This document shows, piece by piece, positions 61,137 to 64,000 of a stretch of DNA of 64,000 nt. The notes beneath the pieces are model-generated. The model worked only from the letters and a program-made list of their open reading frames with translations, had not been told where the DNA came from and did no database searches. The stretch spans positions 1-64,000 of the forward strand of contig RHKP01000021.1 in assembly GCA_008363215.1 (NCBI GenBank). Reading direction: 5' to 3'. The translations under genes were made by a program, and so were the position numbers. How positions within the stretch are numbered: position 1 is the first letter of the stretch; each line of letters opens with the position of its first letter. This DNA comes from Cyanobacteria bacterium CYA. Its GTDB lineage: Bacteria > Planctomycetota > Phycisphaerae > Phycisphaerales > UBA1924.

Positions 61137-61952
61137 ATGCCCGCAACCGCGACCGCCACCCTCATGAACCAGATCAGCAAGGGCCGCAAGGCCCGTCCCC
61201 GTCGCGTCATGCTGTACGGCACGCACGGCATCGGCAAGAGCACGTTCGGTGCGATGGCCGAGAAGCCCATCTTCGTCCCCACGGAAGACGGCCTGGCCGA
61301 CATCGACTGCGAGTCGTTCCCGCTCGCCCGCAGCCTCGGCGAGGTGATGGCAGCGCTCGAGTCGCTGTACTCCGGCGACCACGACTACCGCACCGTCGTC
61401 ATCGATAGCCTGGACTGGCTCGAGCGCCTGATCTGGGCCGAGGTGTGCGCTGACGAGAACGTCGAGAACATCGAGAAGATCGGCTACGCCAAAGGATTCT
61501 CGTTCGCCATCGACAAGTGGCGTTCGGTGCTCGGGGCGCTCGACGCGCTCCGCAGCGACCGCGGCATGACCGTGGTCCTGATCGCGCACGCCAAGATCGA
61601 GAAGTTCGAGAACCCCGAGACTGTGCCGTACGACCGGTACTCGCCGCGCCTGCACAAGCTCGCGTCGGCGCTGGTGCAGGAGTGGGCCGACGAGGTGCTC
61701 TTCGCCACGTACAAGGTCCACACCGTCAAGGTCGACGAGGGGTTCAACAAGGCCAAGCACAACGGCGTCTCGACCGGCGAGCGGATCATCCGCACAGTCG
61801 AGCGGCCGGCGCACGTCGCCAAGAACCGTCTCGGCCTGCCCGACGAGATCCCGCTGGACTACCGCGTGTACGGCGCGTTCGCCCGCGGCGAGAACCCCTT
61901 CGCCGACACCGCACCACCCGCCACCACCTCCGACACCGCTGGCACCAACTGA
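61137..61952 (+). CDS. Phage-type P-loop ATPase (Sak4/RecA-like)
   Basis: The 271-residue product has Walker A MLYGTHGIGKST (residues ~22-33), a Walker B-like TVVIDSLDW, and a polar strand VVLIAHAKI (sensor-like, RecA fold). KWRSVLGALDAL, EVLFATYKVHTVK and the C-terminal RNRLGLPDEIPLDY are typical for the AAA_24/Sak4-like ATPases of phage recombination modules that act with a single-strand DNA-binding partner. It probably promotes strand annealing or loading in phage DNA replication. A following DUF669 gene (90 bases) is the usual partner. The upstream start at 61035 overlaps the preceding gene; the ATG at 61137 has a CACGGAGA ribosome site. Confidence 0.82.
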   Translation: MPATATATLMNQISKGRKARPRRVMLYGTHGIGKSTFGAMAEKPIFVPTEDGLADIDCESFPLARSLGEVMAALESLYSGDHDYRTVVIDSLDWLERLIWAEVCADENVENIEKIGYAKGFSFAIDKWRSVLGALDALRSDRGMTVVLIAHAKIEKFENPETVPYDRYSPRLHKLASALVQEWADEVLFATYKVHTVKVDEGFNKAKHNGVSTGERIIRTVERPAHVAKNRLGLPDEIPLDYRVYGAFARGENPFADTAPPATTSDTAGTN

Positions 61953-62042
61953 CTCATGGCGCGGCATCGCCTGCCAAGTCAAGCCTTGGCGAGCCGCGGC
62001 TAGGCATGGCACTTCTTTCATCAATTCAGGAGATCTGCACCA

Positions 62043-62510
62043 ATGGCCAATCTGAACTTTGACGCGAATCAAGTCGATCCTTCCGTTGCCCTCGACCCGC
62101 TTCCTGCGGGCAAGTACCTCGCCGTCATCTCCGAGTCGGAGCTCAAGCCGACCAAGACGGGCGTTGGCAAGTACCTGCAGCTCACCTTCCAGATCATCGA
62201 CGGCGAGTTCAAGGGCCGCCTGGTCTGGGCCCGGCTCAACCTCGAGAACAAGTCCGAAATGACGGTCAAGATCGCTCGCGGCGAGCTCTCAGCCATCTGC
62301 CGCGCCATCGGCGTCATGCAGCCCAAGGACTCGGTCGAGCTGCACAACGTCCCGCTGGAGATCAACGTTGGGCTGAAGAAGCGCGACGACAACGGCGAGT
62401 TCACCAACGTCATCAAGGGGTACGCCAAGAAGGGCGGCGGCGGCTCGCCGGTGAGCGCCCGCGCTCCCGTCGGCGTTGGCCCGGGGAGCACGCCGCCCTG
62501 GAAGCGATAA
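62043..62510 (+). CDS. DUF669 protein (phage single-strand DNA-binding partner)
   Basis: The 155-residue product fits DUF669: ANLNFDANQVDPSVALDPLPAGKYLAVISESELKPTKTGVGKYLQLTFQIIDGEFKGRLVWARLNLENKSEMTVKIARGELSAICRAIG, where the strand-rich region with GKYLQLTFQIIDGEFKGR is the most conserved part. The C-terminal tail is Gly-rich and ends PPWKR. The family is found next to Sak4/Erf-type recombination genes and is thought to be an ssDNA-binding protein. An AGGAGA ribosome site precedes the ATG. Eight bases after the stop begins a stretch leading to the RusA gene. Confidence 0.85.
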   Translation: MANLNFDANQVDPSVALDPLPAGKYLAVISESELKPTKTGVGKYLQLTFQIIDGEFKGRLVWARLNLENKSEMTVKIARGELSAICRAIGVMQPKDSVELHNVPLEINVGLKKRDDNGEFTNVIKGYAKKGGGGSPVSARAPVGVGPGSTPPWKR

Positions 62511-62551
62511 GCCCACATGATCGTCTCCTCGAGCTCCCGTACCCGCCCAGT

Positions 62552-62887
62552 GTGAACCACATCTGGCGACGGTTGGGCTCCAGGACTGTGCTGAGCCGCG
62601 AGGGGCGGCGATACCGCGCAAGCGTGTGCGCCGCCCTCGCGGTGATGCGGGTCGTGCGGATGAGTGGGCGGCTGGAGGTGCGTGTCACCGTCTGCCCGCC
62701 CGACAACCGCCGCCGCGACCTGGACAACGTTCAAAAGGCCCTGCTCGACGCCCTCGCCAAGGGCGGGGCGTACCGCGACGACTCGCAGATCGATCGGCTG
62801 ATGGTTGAACGCGGCCCGGTGACGCCGGGCGGCAAGGTGCTGGTGGTCATCACGCAGATGCCCGGCAGCACGGGAGAACACGCATGA
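62552..62887 (+). CDS. RusA-family Holliday-junction resolvase
   Basis: RusA cleaves four-way junctions during phage recombination. The 111-residue frame from the GTG at 62552 shows VNHIWRR and, further on, RDLDNVQKALLDALAKGGAYRDDSQIDRL, with the conserved Asp residues of the active site (RDLDN and DDSQI). The conserved family start LPYPPSVNHIW is visible in the same frame just upstream (LELPYPPS before 62552), but no ATG, GTG or TTG is found there before the DUF669 gene. Translation may start at a rare codon, or a base is missing. The stop overlaps the next ATG (ATGA). Confidence 0.85.
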   Translation: MNHIWRRLGSRTVLSREGRRYRASVCAALAVMRVVRMSGRLEVRVTVCPPDNRRRDLDNVQKALLDALAKGGAYRDDSQIDRLMVERGPVTPGGKVLVVITQMPGSTGEHA

Positions 62888-63162
62888 ACGCGAAAGCTGA
62901 CAGGTGGCGTCGAGTCACCATCGAGTTTGGCGAAGAGCAGGTCACCACGGTCGGCTCGCTCAAGACCGAAGGCCCGGAGAGCGACGGCCTCGCGAGCGGG
63001 ATCGCGTTCTGTCTGTCGTGCGTCCTCCGCCAGCTCGATCTCTCAGAGGTCGAAGTCGCAGCGCACCTGCTCAGTGCTGCAAACGCTCGCAACGTCAACG
63101 AGGAGACCCTCGCTCAGGCTGGCGGGCGATTCCTTCGTCGCCGGGCGGGAGCCAGCGCGTAA
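62884..63162 (+). CDS. Small protein between RusA and helicase, function unknown
   Basis: A 92-residue protein whose ATG overlaps the RusA stop and whose TAA overlaps the ATG of the helicase gene, so it is part of a tight operon. The N-terminal half (RWRRVTIEFGEEQVTTVGSLKT) looks beta-rich, the C-terminal half helical (GIAFCLSCVLRQLDLSEVEVAAHLLSAANARN) and ends in basic residues (RFLRRRAG). No family is recognised. Probably an accessory of phage DNA replication. Confidence 0.5.
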   Translation: MNAKADRWRRVTIEFGEEQVTTVGSLKTEGPESDGLASGIAFCLSCVLRQLDLSEVEVAAHLLSAANARNVNEETLAQAGGRFLRRRAGASA

Positions 63163-64000
63163 TGCAGTTGCGTCCCTATCAATCCGAAGCCATCGCCGCG
63201 GTATACGAGCACCTGCGGACCCGCGACGATAACCCCTGCGTGGTCATCCCGACCGGCGGGGGCAAGACGCCGGTGATCGCCACGATCTGCCGCGACGCCG
63301 TCGGCCGCTGGGGCGGCCGCGTCGTGCTGCTGGCGCACGTGAAGGAACTGCTGGAGCAGGCGGCCGACAAGCTCCGCGTCATCGCGCCCGACGTGCCGAT
63401 GGGCATCTACTCCGCTGGCCTGAAGCGGAAGGACCTGGGCTACGCGGTCACGGTCGCGGGTATCCAGAGCATCTGGAAGAAGGCGTGCGACCTGGGGCCG
63501 GTCGATCTGATCATCGTCGATGAGGCGCACATGGTCCCCGCCGAGGACGACGGGATGTACCGGCAGTTCATCGCTGACGCCAAGGTCGTGAACCCCAACG
63601 TCCGCGTCATCGGGCTCACCGCCACGCCGTACCGCCTGAAGTCCGGCGCGATCTGCGCCCCCGAGAACATCCTCAACCACGTCTGCTACGAGGTCGGCGT
63701 CCGTGAGCTCATCGTGCAGGGCTTCCTCTCTCCGCTCAAGACCAAGGCGGGCATACAGAAGATCAGCACCGACGACCTGCACGTCCGCGCCGGCGAGTTC
63801 GTCGCCAGCGAGGTCGAAGACCTCATGGACAAAGAGGGGCTGGTCGAGGGCGCGTGCGCCGAGATCGCCCAGCACACCAAGGACCGCAGCGCCACGCTGA
63901 TCTTCTCGTCGGGCATCCGCCACGGGCAGCACATCGTCGATGTGCTCAAGGCCAAGCACGGGATCGAGTGCGGCTTCGTGACCGGCGACACCCCCGACGG
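63162..64000 (+). CDS. SF2 DEAD/DEAH helicase, 3' end outside the window
   Basis: The open frame from the ATG at 63162 continues to the window end (279 codons visible). It begins MQLRPYQSEAIAAVYEHLR with Walker A IPTGGGKTP (residues ~29-37), VVLLAHVKELLEQ (motif Ia), VDEAHMVP (motif II, ~119-126), GLTATPYR (motif III) and the start of the second RecA domain (ATLIFSSGIRHG). This is the phage-type SSL2-like helicase of replication modules, which unwinds DNA near the origin or junctions. The TAATG overlap with the previous gene couples their translation. The rest cannot be judged. Confidence 0.85.
   Translation, partial: MQLRPYQSEAIAAVYEHLRTRDDNPCVVIPTGGGKTPVIATICRDAVGRWGGRVVLLAHVKELLEQAADKLRVIAPDVPMGIYSAGLKRKDLGYAVTVAGIQSIWKKACDLGPVDLIIVDEAHMVPAEDDGMYRQFIADAKVVNPNVRVIGLTATPYRLKSGAICAPENILNHVCYEVGVRELIVQGFLSPLKTKAGIQKISTDDLHVRAGEFVASEVEDLMDKEGLVEGACAEIAQHTKDRSATLIFSSGIRHGQHIVDVLKAKHGIECGFVTGDTPD

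Overview
The window is GC-rich bacterial DNA, and the content points to a planctomycete, most likely of the Phycisphaerae. It carries prepilin-like proteins with an H-X9-DG signature (28444-29292), exported proteins ending in one or two dockerin-like calcium repeats of the type (D/N)xNxDGxxDFFDVQxFL...GCP (15904-16985 and 37256-39583), a giant FG-GAP repeat protein, a GH2-like and a GH172-like glycoside hydrolase, and both GluRS and GlnRS. This assignment rests on recognised families only; no 16S gene is present.

Bases 1-41677 look like ordinary chromosome. From left to right: a pilin-like gene and a broken small secreted gene; an unknown anchored protein with a MauE/DoxX-like membrane protein; nadB with a small lipoprotein; an EF-G paralogue on the minus strand; a methyltransferase; gltX and glnS; a GH2-like hydrolase; a frameshifted dockerin protein; an orphan MacB/LolD-type ABC ATPase; a membrane protein; pheA; an orphan CoA-transferase A subunit; a cytochrome b562-like protein; a GH172-type protein; a SulP transporter; an ArsR-type regulator; an FkbM methyltransferase; a pilin; a beta-helix protein; a zinc alcohol dehydrogenase and an aldo/keto reductase; a cysteine synthase-like gene behind a perfect palindromic operator; an RRM protein; an acyl-CoA synthetase; the FG-GAP dockerin protein; and purD. 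Several of these genes have a TAnnnT hexamer only 5-8 bases before the start codon, which suggests leaderless mRNAs.

At 41678-41751 lies a complete initiator tRNA-fMet(CAT) gene with its own promoter and two tandem terminators. Everything to its right is a mobile or prophage-like island. The left module holds a small conserved ORF, a DUF2924 protein, a large serine recombinase and a HTH protein, joined by 4-base start/stop overlaps. The middle module is a tightly packed minus-strand operon: SNF2 helicase, DPPY adenine methyltransferase, type III Res-like helicase-nuclease, and DUF262/HNH nuclease. It is divergent from a plus-strand set of XRE repressor, ImmA/IrrE protease and two unrecognised genes. 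The right module holds a sigma-like factor, a small protein, a RecA/Sak4-like ATPase, a DUF669 protein, a RusA resolvase and an SF2 helicase that runs off the window end. This is a phage-type replication/recombination module.

The most interesting part is 44923-59791. It looks like a composite defence cassette with a phage-sensing switch (XRE-ImmA) facing a restriction-modification-like operon that does not match a complete named system I know. It is bracketed by a 38-base direct repeat (42085-42122 and 60573-60610, 12 + 17 identical bases), the right copy of which covers the 3' end of the sigma-like gene. A 217-base gap at 59792-60008, before the sigma-like gene, is dense in inverted repeats and contains an arm with the same anticodon loop as the tRNA-fMet gene.
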